From: Clostridia bacterium
Lineage (GTDB): Bacteria > Bacillota > Clostridia > Oscillospirales > CAG-382
NCBI GenBank assembly: GCA_017561145.1
Contig: JAFZDO010000025.1
Location: 27,899-91,898 of the forward strand
Direction of reading: 5' to 3'
DNA length: 64,000 bases
The notes beneath the pieces were generated by a model. The model searched no databases, was not told the origin of the DNA, and saw nothing but the letters and a program-made list of their open reading frames with translations. A program made the position numbers and the translations under genes. Of this stretch, positions 23,316 to 31,554 are shown in pieces. Each line of letters opens with the position of its first letter. Position 1 is the stretch's first letter.

Positions 23316-24476
23316 TTATATGCTTACCTTTTTAACCCATTCGTTCCAACGAGGGTCGGATTTGATTTCTGCTTCAACTTGTTTATAATCAGGATTGCAC
23401 CAAAAGGGCCAGTCTTCGGGCAAGTGCTTAACAAGTTCTTTTGGATATTCAGCTTTGAATTTCACGAATGATACGAGAGGGGCTGTTAAGCTATGTTCTT
23501 TTCCGTCAACAAGCGTTTCGTATGCTTTGGCGTGATCAAGCGCCCTATCGAGCGATACAAAAGCATCATCGTGATATCCGCGTTCCCACTGTAACCTTGA
23601 AAGATATAGGTAAAGCTTGCTTACGAAATCGTGATGAACACCCATATTTCCGTCGTCACAAATCAAATCGAATACCGCTATTGCACCCTTTACTTTCTCG
23701 ATAGGCATATCGCTTTCGTAATGCTTGATATTGGCAATCAAACCGTAAACTAATTGCTCTGAAAATTGACGTGCTGATTCCAACAGAAATTCGCCGATAT
23801 ATTCTGCTTCAAGTTTTCCGTCAGTTGCTTCAGTAAGCAAAAATTCTCTTGACTGTTGTAATTTCGGCATACGTTTAGCATAAGAGATTGCTTTTTCAAA
23901 CTCGCCGTAATTACGGTAAAGAGGAACAAGAATGGCTACAGCCTGCGTAAAAATAATATTATCTTTGGTGTTATCTACAAGCTGTTCACACACCTTTGCG
24001 CATTCCGACCAATACTCATTTTTCTTATGCGTATCGTAATGATATTGTATATATCCCTCATCGTCGTAATAAAGCCACCCGTAATGCCTTCTCCAACCTG
24101 CTTCCCATAGTGTGTCGGCAAGGGTGAGCAGCAAGCGTTCATTGTTTGGAAATTCTGCAAGTCCTTCTCGAAGTATTGCAAGGCATTCTTCTACCCACGA
24201 GCCATCGTCACTATGTTTGATATCGTATGCATCTACTTTGCCAATAATTGTACTTATTTTCTTATCACGGTCATTTTCATAACCGAAAAGCTCGTCGATC
24301 GTGATACCGAAATAATTTGCGATAGCGGGTATCATTTCCATATCGGGATAGCTTCCGTCCTTTTCCCAACGGGATACCGCTTGGTTTGTAACTCCGAGCG
24401 CATTGGCAAGGTCTTCCTGCTTTCTGCTGTCACGCTTGCGAAGCTCTTTTATTTTTTGTCCGAGTGTAAGCTTCAT
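23316..24476 (-). CDS. XRE-family regulator with long TPR-like C-terminal region
   Basis: A 386-residue regulator. The first 65 residues form an XRE/Cro helix-turn-helix (GQKIKELRKRDSRKQEDLAN, then GVTNQAVSRWEKDGSYPD and a FGITIDELFG end). The remaining ~310 residues are helical and contain spaced repeats such as ECLAILREGLAEFPNNERLLL, suggesting TPR-like helices that could bind a peptide or protein. Cognate ligand and targets are unknown. GGAGG precedes the ATG, and an inverted repeat upstream of its promoter may be its own operator. It is next to, but separately transcribed from, the sigma factor gene. Confidence 0.85.
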   Translation of the reverse strand: MKLTLGQKIKELRKRDSRKQEDLANALGVTNQAVSRWEKDGSYPDMEMIPAIANYFGITIDELFGYENDRDKKISTIIGKVDAYDIKHSDDGSWVEECLAILREGLAEFPNNERLLLTLADTLWEAGWRRHYGWLYYDDEGYIQYHYDTHKKNEYWSECAKVCEQLVDNTKDNIIFTQAVAILVPLYRNYGEFEKAISYAKRMPKLQQSREFLLTEATDGKLEAEYIGEFLLESARQFSEQLVYGLIANIKHYESDMPIEKVKGAIAVFDLICDDGNMGVHHDFVSKLYLYLSRLQWERGYHDDAFVSLDRALDHAKAYETLVDGKEHSLTAPLVSFVKFKAEYPKELVKHLPEDWPFWCNPDYKQVEAEIKSDPRWNEWVKKVSI

Positions 24477-24514
24477 AAAAACCTCCGAAATATTTATTTC
24501 ACCGGTGTGCTTTT

Positions 24515-24543
24515 ATTATAGCTTACGAAAACGACGGAATCAA
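24515..24543 (-). promoter_or_regulatory. Promoter of the XRE regulator gene
   Basis: Minus-strand TTGATT, 17 bp, TATAAT. Confidence 0.75.
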
Positions 24544-24563
24544 TAATCAATCGGTTGTTTATT

Positions 24564-24582
24564 AATCAAATGGTGGTTGATT
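24564..24582. promoter_or_regulatory. Possible operator upstream of the XRE gene
   Basis: AATCAA and TTGATT form an inverted repeat with a 7-bp centre just upstream of the -35 box, whose own sequence is also TTGATT. The region contains further TTGATT-like copies. A regulator binding site is plausible but unproven. Confidence 0.35.
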
Positions 24583-24598
24583 GAGCCGCTGAAAATTT

Positions 24599-24628
24599 AA
24601 CGCCGAGGATAGTTGAGTCCTCGGCGTT
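24599..24628. terminator. Terminator after the sigma factor gene
   Basis: An 11-bp stem (AACGCCGAGGA / TCCTCGGCGTT) 8 bp past the sigma factor stop, followed by TTAAATTTTC on the minus strand and CCCATTTTTT on the plus strand. Confidence 0.7.
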
Positions 24629-24636
24629 CCCATTTT

Positions 24637-26262
24637 TTATTTATTAACAGACATCCAGCAGCCTTCGGCGCCGACGCCGTTTTCGGGCGGCGTGAGAATG
24701 CCTTTTTCAATAAGGTGCTCAACAACCGCGTCGAGTATCGGCAGATTCGCAAGACTGTTTGCATGCTCCCATTCGTCGAGAAGGTGCTCGGGAATGGATT
24801 TTTTGAAAAGAAGCGCAAGCTTATCGGCAACCGTTTTGGCGTGAGCATCAAAAACGCCCTTGTCAAGACCGTGGCTGACTTTGAACAGATCGTCGCGGTC
24901 ATCGAGCTTGCACGCAAGTATTTTGGTGTAAAGCATATCGCCGTCGCGGTAGAGATAACCGCATTCTATTGCCTTTGCAGAATGCTCCTTTTCGGTTTCG
25001 GTAAGGGTATTTATATCGAGTCCGTCAATAGCGCGGATGGCAAGCTGAAGTAACGGGTCGTTTGAAATATCGTGTCCGCAGCTAAAATGCTTTTTAATTC
25101 GTGCGATATAAATATTATCAAAATACACCTTTGAATATCCGCAGATATTTTCGGCACCGATACCGTCCCAGCCTCCGCCGTAAAGCTTGCCGTTGTCAAC
25201 GTAGCCGAACACACTGAAGGGGCGGACCTTTGCAGTGCCCGTAAAGTGATCTGTGGTTAAGACCTTGTGAACGGAACGGGAAAATGCGTTCGAAATGCTG
25301 TGTATCTGCTGCCAGTAAATAAGGTTTATATCTACGCTCTTGTTAAGATAAGGGAAGGCAAGATATTCGTCCCTATGCTCCTCGAAAAACTTTGCGATGC
25401 TGTCGCAGATCATCGGCAATTGGTCGTTGTAGATCGCAGTTGCCTTTTCAAGCACTTCCTTTTCAAGCAATACGAAATTGATGGTATATTTGCCGTTATC
25501 CAAGCGGCGAAGAAGACCGTATTCTCCGTTTTCGCCCTTGCGTAATATTTCAAGCTCTTCTTCAACATAAACGGTAGGGACGTTCAATTCCTCTGCGATT
25601 TCGGATGCGCTCATCGCTTTTTTGCGGCAAAGCCAAAGAATATGCTTCGAAAAGGTGCGTCCGAAGCCATCGCGCGGGTCACCCCAAGAGGGGTTGCCGG
25701 TTCCCCAAATAACGTAATTGATATTTTCATCAAGGGATATCGGCTTATTATAAGTATCTGACATTTCTTCTACCTCACTTTTGATCTTTTGTCTTGCCGA
25801 AAAAAGTCTTTGACGTATCGCGCCTTCGCTCGTTCCTTGCTTTTTTGCTATTTCTGCCGAGGAAAGACCGTCGAGATAAAACATTATCATAACGTCGCGG
25901 TATGCCTTGGTCAAAAAAGCGATACGACGATAAACCGAGGTTAAAAGCTCGTTTGTATCGTCAACGTGCTCTTCCTCTGCGACGTTAAGCAAAACCGTTT
26001 CGGGGTCGCCGCTGTAAAAGGTGTCGGTGCGCTTTCTTTTCTTCTCGGAAAAGTCGGCATATACGTTTCGCGCAACTCTCCAAATGAAAGGGTAAGCGCT
26101 TTCGATTTCACCGTCGGTGTGCGCGGCTTTTACAAGGGCATAAACGATATCCGAGCAAAGCTCCTCTGCTTGATAGCTGTCATTTGTTCTCGAGTAACAG
26201 AAACCGAACAGCCTATCAAGCAGCTCGTCATTGACATAGTTCAGCAATTCTTGTTTTTTCAT
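24637..26262 (-). CDS. ECF-type RNA polymerase sigma factor with long C-terminal extension
   Basis: A 541-residue protein. The first ~165 residues are an extracytoplasmic-function sigma factor: region 2 (SYQAEELCSDIVYALVKAAH, AYPFIWRVARNVYADF) and region 4 (VMIMFYLDGLSSAEIAKKQG, SEGAIRQRLFSARQKIK). The other ~375 residues are extra and contain a winged-helix-like segment (CRKKAMSASEIAEELNVPTV) and a region I cannot assign, ending in another winged-helix-like stretch (AVVEHLIEKGILTPP). No anti-sigma gene is adjacent, so the extension may itself control activity. I chose the ATG behind GGAG; an upstream in-frame ATG lacks a site. Confidence 0.83.
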   Translation of the reverse strand: MKKQELLNYVNDELLDRLFGFCYSRTNDSYQAEELCSDIVYALVKAAHTDGEIESAYPFIWRVARNVYADFSEKKRKRTDTFYSGDPETVLLNVAEEEHVDDTNELLTSVYRRIAFLTKAYRDVMIMFYLDGLSSAEIAKKQGTSEGAIRQRLFSARQKIKSEVEEMSDTYNKPISLDENINYVIWGTGNPSWGDPRDGFGRTFSKHILWLCRKKAMSASEIAEELNVPTVYVEEELEILRKGENGEYGLLRRLDNGKYTINFVLLEKEVLEKATAIYNDQLPMICDSIAKFFEEHRDEYLAFPYLNKSVDINLIYWQQIHSISNAFSRSVHKVLTTDHFTGTAKVRPFSVFGYVDNGKLYGGGWDGIGAENICGYSKVYFDNIYIARIKKHFSCGHDISNDPLLQLAIRAIDGLDINTLTETEKEHSAKAIECGYLYRDGDMLYTKILACKLDDRDDLFKVSHGLDKGVFDAHAKTVADKLALLFKKSIPEHLLDEWEHANSLANLPILDAVVEHLIEKGILTPPENGVGAEGCWMSVNK

Positions 26263-26359
26263 TTTGTTCTCCAAGCGATCGATCAATGCTTTCGCCCTAT
26301 AAGTCGGCAAGACTTTTGAAATGTTAGGTAGATCTTAAAAAATTCTTTTAACGATAAAC

Positions 26360-26389
26360 GCCGAGAGAACCTTTTAAGGCACTCTCGGC
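26360..26389 (-). terminator. Terminator of the minimal SUF operon
   Basis: GCCGAGAG/CTCTCGGC stem with an inner CCTT/AAGG hairpin, 16 bp past the SufB-like stop. Confidence 0.75.
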
Positions 26390-26404
26390 AGTCTTTTATA
26401 TTAT

Positions 26405-27325
26405 TTATTCGCCAAGGAAGCCTTCGAGGATCTTTTCTTCGGCTTCTTCCTCGGTAAGACCGAGCGTCATAAGCTTAATCAATTGGTCGCCCGCGATTCT
26501 GCCGATAGCGGCTTCGTGGATAAGGTTTGCTTCGGGGTGCTCTGCCGCAACGGCGGGGATCGAGCTTATCGTTGCCTTGCCCATAAGGATCGAATCGCAA
26601 CGGATATGACCGAAGCACTTTGCCTTGCCGGTAACACAGGGACGGAATACCTGCTTCGATTCGTCCTGACCGACCGAGCGCGAGATGATTCTGCCGTTTG
26701 CATTTTCGCCGTTAAGTACAAGATCCATATCCGATTCGGCATATTGCTTGCCGTGGGTAAGGAGCTTTTCGTTGATAATTGCGTTGGCATCCTTTGCAAG
26801 CACTATCGTCGTTTTGCGGTAGGTCGAATCGATTCCGCGTATCTGTGTCGTATCCATCTGGATCGTCGAGCCCTCGCCCGCGTAAACCACGGTTTCGGGG
26901 TTCATAACACGTTCGCCGTTGCCGTCGCCGTCGCCGTAATGACGTTCTGCATAACGGACTACCGAATTGTTGCCGATATAGAAGGTGTGAACGCCATCGT
27001 GACGCGATTCGCCGTCTCCGCAGTTGTGAATGCCGCAGCCTGCCATAATGGTAACGTCGCAATCGTCGCCGATATAAAAATCGTTATAAACCGTTTCGGA
27101 ATATCCGGTATCGGTGATAATAACGGGGATGTGAACCGTTTCGCCCTTTGTACCGCTTTTGATGTTTATATCGATACCGGGCTTATCGGTTTTGTTTTCA
27201 ATGCGGATGCTTTCGGTGGAAAATCTTCCTGCCGATTCGCCGTTTTTGCGGATATTGTACGCCCCCGTGGGGATGGAATCCATAAGGGCAATTTCTTTAA
27301 GAAGAGTGAAATCAAGCTTGTCCAT
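26405..27325 (-). CDS. SufB/SufD-like Fe-S assembly scaffold, short form
   Basis: A 306-residue SufBD-core protein, expected to be the scaffold on which iron-sulfur clusters are built together with the adjacent SufC-like ATPase. The beta-helix region runs from IRIENKTDKPGIDI to GRIISRSVGQDESKQVFRP, and the C-terminal core has GHIRCDSILMG, IPAVAAEHPEANLIHEAAIG and a LMTLGLTEEEAEEKILEGF end. It is much shorter than typical SufB or SufD, and no second SufBD gene, SufS or SufU is present. This fits the two-gene minimal SUF-like (SMS) systems described in archaea and some bacteria. Confidence 0.85.
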   Translation of the reverse strand: MDKLDFTLLKEIALMDSIPTGAYNIRKNGESAGRFSTESIRIENKTDKPGIDINIKSGTKGETVHIPVIITDTGYSETVYNDFYIGDDCDVTIMAGCGIHNCGDGESRHDGVHTFYIGNNSVVRYAERHYGDGDGNGERVMNPETVVYAGEGSTIQMDTTQIRGIDSTYRKTTIVLAKDANAIINEKLLTHGKQYAESDMDLVLNGENANGRIISRSVGQDESKQVFRPCVTGKAKCFGHIRCDSILMGKATISSIPAVAAEHPEANLIHEAAIGRIAGDQLIKLMTLGLTEEEAEEKILEGFLGE

Positions 27326-27326
27326 A

Positions 27327-28061
27327 TCAGTTGCCCTTTCTCATATATTCACAGCCGTAATTGATATCGCCTGCCATAAGCTTGGGGAAGATATCGTCAC
27401 GGTTGCCGTGCTGTGCGATCTTGCCGCCCGAGAGTACGCAAATTTCATCTGCAAGAGAAATAATGCGCTCTTGGTGGGAGATAACGATAATCGTAGCGTC
27501 GCTTTCCTTGTGAAGCTCGCGGAAGGTTTCGGTAAGCTTTGCAAACGACCAAAGGTCGATACCTGCTTCGGGCTCGTCGAATATCATCAAGCCGCTGCCG
27601 CGCGCGAGAATTGTTGCGATCTCGATTCTTTTAACCTCACCGCCAGAAAGCGAGGTGTCTACCTCGCGGTCAACGTAGTCTGCCGCGCAAAGTCCGACCT
27701 TGTTAAGATAGTTGCAGCAGTCAAGACGCGAAAGCTTTCTTCCGCCTGCCGCGATCTGCAAAAGTGCCTTTACCGTCATACCTGTAAAGCGAGGGGGCTG
27801 TTGGAAGCCGTAGCTTATGCCGTTGTGTGCGCGTTCGGTGATCGACATGTTGGTAATATCAAGTCCGTTCCACAAAATCTCGCCGCCCGTCGGTTGAACT
27901 ATACCGGAAATTGCCTTTGCAAGCGTGGTCTTGCCGCCGCCGTTAGGACCTGTAAGCACCAAAAAGGTGCCGTCTTTTACAGTAAGGTCAATGTTTTTCA
28001 GTATATCGATCTTTTCCGCGCCGTCGGTTGCGGAAAAGCAAAGATTTTTTATTTCAAGCAT
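27327..28061 (-). CDS. sufC: SufC-like Fe-S assembly ATPase
   Basis: A 244-residue ABC ATPase of the SufC type. Walker A is TGPNGGGKTTLAKAI near residue 37, the Q-loop lies in FQQPPRFTGMTV (PPRFTG is a SufC hallmark), the signature is SLSGGEVKR, Walker B is LMIFDEPEAGID and the switch His is in VISHQERI. It drives conformational change of the SufB-like scaffold encoded 1 bp downstream. AAAGGAGCG precedes the ATG. SufC partners are soluble, so it is not a transporter component. Confidence 0.9.
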   Translation of the reverse strand: MLEIKNLCFSATDGAEKIDILKNIDLTVKDGTFLVLTGPNGGGKTTLAKAISGIVQPTGGEILWNGLDITNMSITERAHNGISYGFQQPPRFTGMTVKALLQIAAGGRKLSRLDCCNYLNKVGLCAADYVDREVDTSLSGGEVKRIEIATILARGSGLMIFDEPEAGIDLWSFAKLTETFRELHKESDATIIVISHQERIISLADEICVLSGGKIAQHGNRDDIFPKLMAGDINYGCEYMRKGN

Positions 28062-28096
28062 TTATATTATCGCTCCTTTCGTTCTGAGCTATTTTA

Positions 28097-28125
28097 ATAT
28101 TAACATATAGAATGAAAACAATCAA
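28097..28125 (-). promoter_or_regulatory. Promoter of the minimal SUF operon
   Basis: Minus-strand TTGATT, 17 bp, TAATAT. I saw no obvious iron-sulfur regulator site. Confidence 0.5.
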
Positions 28126-28141
28126 TAGAGTAATAAAAAAA

Positions 28142-28170
28142 TTAACGCGGAAGAAAAAATTCCGCGTTAA
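28142..28170 (-). terminator. Terminator of the tmcAL-lipid kinase operon
   Basis: An 11-bp stem (TTAACGCGGAA / TTCCGCGTTAA) followed on the minus strand by T7. Confidence 0.88.
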
Positions 28171-28188
28171 AAATTTCACAATTCGGTT

Positions 28189-29121
28189 TCAGACCTTGGG
28201 AAGGATGATCTTTATTGCTCGGTCGATGATCCTTATCGTCGGGTTTTTCATAGGAACTATTTCGCCGTCGAGATTGATATCTATCGGCTTGTCGGAAACA
28301 AACTGCATCGTTTTGCAACGCTTTGTTGCAACGATATCCTTGAATTCGTCGATATGTCTGCCCTCACGGAATTTGCCCACCAATGATAAAAGCTTAACGG
28401 GCGATACGGTGTCGATACGGATAAATTCCATAAACCCGTCGGAAATATCGGAATATGGCGATGCCTTGAATCCGCCGCCGTAATATTTTCCGTTTGCCGC
28501 AATGGCAAAAAGGTAAGGCCCTGCGCTGTCGCCAAAGCGTTGACCGTCAACCTTCAACACAAAATAGTGCTTGGTTTTTGTGAAAACGCTTTTTACGAGC
28601 GAGATATTATATGCCGTTTTTCCGCTGACCATCGGCCATTTTTTTACCTTTTCCTGACCTTTGCAAACCGCCGCGTCAAAGCCTGCCGAGATGATATTAA
28701 GGCTCGCACGCTCGTTGTTTTCGGCGTCCTTTGCCACAAGAAGGTCGATATCTATCGTTTCGCCGTCGACAAGGGATTTAAGGTCAAGAAAGCATTGAAC
28801 GGGTATGTCAAGACTTTTTACAAAATCGTTGCCCGAGCCGATAGGCACGACCGCAACTGCACACTCCGAGCTTTTCGAACGGTAAACGCCGTTTATTACC
28901 TCCGAAAGAGTACCGTCTCCTCCGCATGCATAAACGCGTACAAATTCGCCCTTGTGCTCTTCAAGATAACGGCAAACCTCGTTTTCGGCGGCGCGAACGC
29001 CGTCGGTAACGAAAATATCGCAGTTGTCCTTCAGCTTAAGCTTCTGTATTGCCTCTTTAAGCTTTTCGGTGCGGTCCTTCGTGCCGGCAGCGGGGTTAAG
29101 AACAAATAAATGTCTTGTCAT
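28189..29121 (-). CDS. Diacylglycerol/lipid kinase family protein
   Basis: A 310-residue DagK/YegS-type kinase. The NPAAGTKDR start, the ACGGDGTLSEVING nucleotide-binding motif near residue 68 and PIGSGNDFVKSL near residue 97 are family signatures. These soluble enzymes phosphorylate diacylglycerol or related lipids so that they re-enter phospholipid synthesis. Exact substrate cannot be told from sequence. ATGA overlap with the upstream tmcAL gene implies coupled translation. Confidence 0.92.
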   Translation of the reverse strand: MTRHLFVLNPAAGTKDRTEKLKEAIQKLKLKDNCDIFVTDGVRAAENEVCRYLEEHKGEFVRVYACGGDGTLSEVINGVYRSKSSECAVAVVPIGSGNDFVKSLDIPVQCFLDLKSLVDGETIDIDLLVAKDAENNERASLNIISAGFDAAVCKGQEKVKKWPMVSGKTAYNISLVKSVFTKTKHYFVLKVDGQRFGDSAGPYLFAIAANGKYYGGGFKASPYSDISDGFMEFIRIDTVSPVKLLSLVGKFREGRHIDEFKDIVATKRCKTMQFVSDKPIDINLDGEIVPMKNPTIRIIDRAIKIILPKV

Positions 29122-30281
29122 AGCGATTCTCCTATAAAAGGATTTCTTCCCACGTCCGCAGGAGAGGGGAGAGGGTCGGAAAGCGAAACAACGTCCTCGA
29201 TTCCCTTTGCGAAAAGGAACGAGTCTTTTGTTGCCTCGCCGAATTCAAGCGCACGGACGGGCTTGTTTACGATATCTATCTTTTTAAGAGCCTTTGCCTT
29301 TCGTAAAACCTCGCGTCCTTTTTCGTTGGTGGCAAGAACGGTCGTATAGGGTGGCTTTGCCGCAACCCTTTCCGCCGTAATGCCGAAAACAAGCGCGTTT
29401 ACCGCGCGGCGTACACGGGCGTGAGTATAACATTTGTCGGCAACCGCGGAAATTATTTTTTCGGTTTCGGAATGCTTTATTGCGGCTTGGAGTATCTTCT
29501 TTGCAAGGTCTTGGGGGACGGAATAAAGCTCGTCGGTTGGGATTCCCAAGGAACCGATCCTTCGAAGCGTTGCGACGAAATATGCATCAAGCTTCTTTTC
29601 GTCTCTCGGAAAACGTTTTCCCAATTCACGTCCGAAAACCGAAGCGCTCCTTTCGGGGATGAGCGAGACCATCGTATCGCCGTCTTTTCTTGCGCGTATC
29701 ATCGAAGACGATTCGAATTTGGGATCTCTTTTTACGGTAAAGGGTGTAACGTCCGTTTCTTCAAGAGCCTTAAGATATTCAAGCGAGAGTATGTTATTCG
29801 GCTTTTTTATTGCTTCCGCGGCATCGGTACCGAGATGCTTTTCAATCACCGACGTTATCGCCTGAGGGAAGGAGAGTGATTTGTTAAGCCTTACCGCCTC
29901 CTGTACCTCGGCGTTGAATTTTTCGTTTTTAGAAAGCTCGTGGATTTTAAAAAGCAATTCGCTTTCGTCCTCGGCGGAAAATGCAAGATGATCGCTTCCT
30001 ATCGCCGAAGCAATATAAACGCCTGCCGAAGCAAAATCGCGTGCGGATGAGCAGCAATAGGGAATCGGAAGCTCGAGCACTAAATCTGCGCCGTTGTTGA
30101 GTGCCGCCTCGGCACGAAGATATTTATCGGCAACCGCAACGCTTCCGCGCTGGACGATATCTCCGCTTAGGATGCAAACTATACGCTCGAAACGGGTTTT
30201 AAGCTCCTGAAGCTGATATTCGTGTCCAAAGTGGAACGGATTGTATTCGCATATTACCGAAACTGTTCCGTTTTGCTTCAT
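29118..30281 (-). CDS. tmcAL: tRNA(Met) cytidine acetate ligase TmcAL
   Basis: A 387-residue nucleotidyltransferase-fold enzyme (YlbM family) that activates acetate with ATP and forms N4-acetylcytidine at the wobble position of elongator tRNA-Met. The N terminus VICEYNPFHFGHEYQL holds the HxGH motif; LELPIPYCCSSARDFASAGV and the SSMIRARK stretch are also conserved. The direct use of acetate is notable because the divergent neighbour is acetate kinase. I chose the internal ATG at MKQNGTVSV; an ATG eight codons earlier is possible. Confidence 0.92.
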   Translation of the reverse strand: MKQNGTVSVICEYNPFHFGHEYQLQELKTRFERIVCILSGDIVQRGSVAVADKYLRAEAALNNGADLVLELPIPYCCSSARDFASAGVYIASAIGSDHLAFSAEDESELLFKIHELSKNEKFNAEVQEAVRLNKSLSFPQAITSVIEKHLGTDAAEAIKKPNNILSLEYLKALEETDVTPFTVKRDPKFESSSMIRARKDGDTMVSLIPERSASVFGRELGKRFPRDEKKLDAYFVATLRRIGSLGIPTDELYSVPQDLAKKILQAAIKHSETEKIISAVADKCYTHARVRRAVNALVFGITAERVAAKPPYTTVLATNEKGREVLRKAKALKKIDIVNKPVRALEFGEATKDSFLFAKGIEDVVSLSDPLPSPADVGRNPFIGESL

Positions 30282-30299
30282 TTTCGCGTCAAAACCCCC

Positions 30300-30328
30300 T
30301 TGCATTTCATTTACAAAGGTAGTATAAT
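30300..30328 (+). promoter_or_regulatory. Promoter of ackA-radC
   Basis: TTGCAT, 17 bp, TATAAT. Its -10 region overlaps the -10 region of the opposing tmcAL promoter. Confidence 0.7.
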
Positions 30329-30349
30329 GAAAAAAATAAAAAATGTCAA
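30321..30349 (-). promoter_or_regulatory. Promoter of tmcAL-lipid kinase
   Basis: Minus-strand TTGACA, 17 bp, TATACT. The two promoters share bases 30321-30328, so polymerase cannot occupy both at once. Confidence 0.7.
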
Positions 30350-30363
30350 GTTAAGGAGCAATT

Positions 30364-31554
30364 ATGTATATTCTTGTTGTAAATGCGGGCAGCTCTTCGC
30401 TTAAGTATCAGCTTTTCGATATGGACAAGCAAGAGGTTGCCGCTAAAGGCCTTTGCGAGCGTATCGGTATTGACGGTAAGCTCACCCACACCTCCACCGG
30501 TAAAGAAAAAATTCAAAAGGATATCCCTATGCCCACCCACGCGCAAGCGGTTGCGGCATTGGTTGATTCCCTTACGGATAAAGAACACGGCTGTATTTCC
30601 GATATGTCGGCTATCTCTGCGGTAGGCCACCGTATCGTCCACGGCGGTCCTTGGCTTATCAAGAGCGTGCTTGTTGACGATAACGTTATCGCCGACCTTG
30701 AAAAGTGCCGCGATCTTGCACCTCTTCACACCGTGCCCCACCTTTTGGGTATCCGCGGCTGTCTTGAGGTAATGCCCGAAACTCCTCAGGTTTTGGTTAT
30801 CGACACCGCATTCCACCAAACCATGCCTCCCGAAGCATATACCTATCCCATCAATTACGAGGTTGCACAAAAGCACAATATCCGCCGTTACGGCTTCCAC
30901 GGTACCTCGCACCGTTACGTTTCGGGCAAGGCTATCGAATATCTCGGAAACCCCAACGCAAAGATCGTTACCTGCCACCTCGGCAACGGTTCCTCGATCA
31001 CCGCTGTTGATGCAGGTAAATGTATCGACACCTCGATGGGCTTTACTCCTCTTGAAGGCGTTATCATGGGCTCGCGTTGCGGCGCTATCGATCCTGCTGT
31101 CGTTCCCTTCGTTATGGAAAAGGAAAACATTCCCGTTAACGAAATGGGCAACTGGATGAATAAAAATTGCGGCTTCTTGGGCGTATCGGGCGTTTCGAGC
31201 GACCTTCGCGAAATTACCGCAGCGATCGATTCGGGCAACAAGCGTGCAGAACTCGCATACAACATCCTTGCTTACCAGATCAAGAAATATATCGGCTCCT
31301 ACACTGCCGCAATGAACGGACTTGACTGTGTTGTTTTCACTGCAGGCGTTGGCGAAAACGATGCTCGTCTCCGTGCTCTTGCACTTGAAAATATGGATTA
31401 CTACGGAATCAAGATCGATCCCGAAAAGAACAACACTCGCGGCTGTGTGGATATTACTGCGGCTGACTCCAAGGTCAAGGTGCTTGTAATTCCCACCAAC
31501 GAAGAGCTTGTTATTGCATCCGATACGATGCAGATCGTTTCCGAAATAAAGTAA
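30364..31554 (+). CDS. ackA: Acetate kinase
   Basis: A 396-residue acetokinase, making ATP from acetyl phosphate in fermentation. VVNAGSSSLKYQLF near the start, ISAVGHRIVHGG near residue 83, YGFHGTSHRYVS near 178 and TCHLGNGSSITAV near 203 are the two family signatures and catalytic sites; GVGENDARLRALA closes the nucleotide site. AAGGAGC precedes the ATG. The phosphotransacetylase gene is not adjacent, unlike many Firmicutes. Its stop overlaps the radC start by 1 bp. Confidence 0.97.
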   Translation: MYILVVNAGSSSLKYQLFDMDKQEVAAKGLCERIGIDGKLTHTSTGKEKIQKDIPMPTHAQAVAALVDSLTDKEHGCISDMSAISAVGHRIVHGGPWLIKSVLVDDNVIADLEKCRDLAPLHTVPHLLGIRGCLEVMPETPQVLVIDTAFHQTMPPEAYTYPINYEVAQKHNIRRYGFHGTSHRYVSGKAIEYLGNPNAKIVTCHLGNGSSITAVDAGKCIDTSMGFTPLEGVIMGSRCGAIDPAVVPFVMEKENIPVNEMGNWMNKNCGFLGVSGVSSDLREITAAIDSGNKRAELAYNILAYQIKKYIGSYTAAMNGLDCVVFTAGVGENDARLRALALENMDYYGIKIDPEKNNTRGCVDITAADSKVKVLVIPTNEELVIASDTMQIVSEIK

